A stretch of DNA of 14,999 nucleotides from Candidatus Sumerlaeota bacterium (lineage in GTDB: Bacteria > Sumerlaeota > Sumerlaeia > UBA8349): contig DNPO01000040.1 in the NCBI GenBank assembly GCA_003501375.1, positions 1 to 14,999 on the forward strand. The letters run 5' to 3'. Below the pieces are notes generated by a model. It was not told the DNA's origin. It saw nothing but the letters and a program-made list of their open reading frames with translations, and did not search any database. Below are positions 13,790 through 14,999 of this stretch, piece by piece (the first letter of the stretch is position 1; every line of letters begins with the position of its first letter). Made by a program: the position numbers and the translations under genes.

Positions 13790-14999
13790 AATCCACCTAC
13801 TTTATCAGTCTCGCGCTCATGATCATGGGCTTCACAGTTTGCGCGGAGGCGGGCGATTCGAATTCTCCCAATGCAGAGGCGGCTCCCATTGCGTATTCCA
13901 CGGAGCAGGTCATCGCTGAAGGTGACTCCGAGGCGGTAATTGCAGAAAAAGCAGCAAAGGTTTTGCCGCGTCAGAACCAGACAGATTGGTTCCGATTAGA
14001 ACAGGCATTTTTCATCCACTTTGGGCCGAACACGTTCCGACATGTTGAGTGGGGTAGCGGGAAGGAAGACCCTTCCGAATTCAACCCCACGGCGCTGGAC
14101 GCGGAACAATGGGTAAAAGCAGTCAAGGACGCCGGCGGTAAAATGATTGTCCCCGTCTGCAAGCACCATGATGGGTTCTGCATGTGGCCGACGCGTTACG
14201 AGAAGCATTCGGTAGCGGCCAGTCCTTGGAAAAATGGTAAGGGCGATGTGATCCGCGAAGTTGCCAATGCGGCGAAAAAGCACGGGATCAAGATGGCCGT
14301 TTATCTCTCGCCCGCCGATCTTTACCAGTTACGAACCAACTCTAAAAACCCTGACGGCTACTATGGCAATGGGAGCCCAAAACTCAAGTCGGTGATCCCT
14401 ACCGATCCGGCCAGTTTTAAGACCGACCCTTCCAAGGGGCGTAAGCCAATCGCTGGTTTCAAGAGTTACACATATGAGGCGGATGATTACAATCGTTACT
14501 TCCTGAATCAGTTGTACGAATTGCTGACGGAGTATGGCCCGATTTATGAAGTCTGGTTTGACGGCGCGAATCCTGACCCGAGCGTCAAAGAGGTCTACGA
14601 CTACACCGCATGGTATGACTTGATCCGTAAACTGGCGCCCCAGGCGATTATTTTTGGCAAAGGGCCGGATGGGCGTTGGGTTGGCAATGAAGGGGGCGTT
14701 GGTCGTACCACGGAATGGAACGTTATTCCATTACCCAAAGCGCCAGGCGATTTCGTTTGGCCCGACATGACAGGCAAAGACCTGGGCAGCCGCCAAAAAC
14801 TTGCCCACGGATCGCACCTCTGGTGGTATCCGGCGGAAGTCAATGTGCCGATTCTCTATGGCTGGTTCTGGGCGCCGAAGAAGCAGTGCCGGACGGCGGC
14901 GGACTTGGTCAACATTTACTACCAGTCCGTGGGACGCAACGGCATCTCGCTCATCAATCTCTCGCCCGATTCGCGCGGGTTGATTCCCGATGACCAAGT
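13786..14999 (+). CDS. Secreted alpha-L-fucosidase, GH29 (C-terminus beyond the window)
   Basis: Open from ATG 13786 to the window edge (404 codons), with GGAGG 13 nt upstream. A signal peptide covers about residues 1-22 (MKSTYFISLALMIMGFTVCA), so the enzyme is exported. The body is the GH29 (beta/alpha)8 barrel: HFGPNTF at 78-84, EWGSGKEDP at 88-96, KHHDGFCMW at 126-134, and EVWFDGANPD at 255-264, where Asp259 is the predicted catalytic nucleophile. The acid/base residue is not evident by eye. The family hydrolyses terminal alpha-L-fucose from glycans with retention. The sequence looks more like the alpha-1,3/1,4-type subfamily B than classical subfamily A, but this is a judgement by eye. 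The stop codon and any C-terminal binding domain lie outside. With the esterase, it suggests a glycan-degrading organism. Confidence 0.93.
   Translation, partial: MKSTYFISLALMIMGFTVCAEAGDSNSPNAEAAPIAYSTEQVIAEGDSEAVIAEKAAKVLPRQNQTDWFRLEQAFFIHFGPNTFRHVEWGSGKEDPSEFNPTALDAEQWVKAVKDAGGKMIVPVCKHHDGFCMWPTRYEKHSVAASPWKNGKGDVIREVANAAKKHGIKMAVYLSPADLYQLRTNSKNPDGYYGNGSPKLKSVIPTDPASFKTDPSKGRKPIAGFKSYTYEADDYNRYFLNQLYELLTEYGPIYEVWFDGANPDPSVKEVYDYTAWYDLIRKLAPQAIIFGKGPDGRWVGNEGGVGRTTEWNVIPLPKAPGDFVWPDMTGKDLGSRQKLAHGSHLWWYPAEVNVPILYGWFWAPKKQCRTAADLVNIYYQSVGRNGISLINLSPDSRGLIPDDQ

Overview
The window is bacterial chromosomal DNA of moderate GC with AT-rich intergenic stretches. Several traits suggest a member of the PVC group (Lentisphaerota, Verrucomicrobiota, Kiritimatiellota or Planctomycetota): a very large Ser/Thr kinase fused to two formylglycine-generating-enzyme-like (FGE-sulfatase/SUMF1) domains, secreted carbohydrate-active enzymes (a CE1-type esterase with a ricin-type lectin domain, and a GH29 alpha-L-fucosidase), and short nested GC-rich palindromes between genes. 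This placement is inferred from gene content; no rRNA or other phylogenetic marker is present.

Layout. Positions 1-127 (minus) hold the N-terminus of a small membrane protein that runs off the left edge. At 502-1800 (minus) is a secreted esterase with a CBM13/ricin-B domain. A gene-poor stretch of about 950 bp follows, with a hairpin, GGCGC repeats and a 20-codon ORF that has a perfect Shine-Dalgarno sequence. At 2748-4793 (minus) is a methyl-accepting chemotaxis protein, with a strong hairpin terminator at 2668-2721. An AT-rich gap (4794-5563) carries a 15-bp tandem repeat. At 5564-9196 (plus) is the 1210-residue zinc ribbon / kinase / membrane / tandem FGE-like protein, ending at a hairpin at 9234-9259. 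Next comes a minus-strand pair likely forming an operon: a half-size GDT1/TMEM165-type transporter domain fused to a rubrerythrin-like ferritin domain (11146-11922), then a ClC chloride channel/transporter with a CBS pair (9301-11088). Divergent from this pair is a CDP-alcohol phosphatidyltransferase (12096-12767). About 1 kb of decayed DNA follows, with an IS630-type transposase remnant and a 60-bp nested palindrome. The window ends inside a GH29 alpha-L-fucosidase (13786 to the right edge).

How they fit together. The esterase and fucosidase point to a glycan-degrading lifestyle with export of the enzymes. The chemoreceptor and the kinase-FGE protein are two separate membrane signalling proteins. 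The GDT1-ferritin / ClC pair looks like a metal and anion homeostasis unit. Of everything here, the GDT1-ferritin fusion and the kinase with two FGE folds that lack the catalytic cysteines are the most worth following up.
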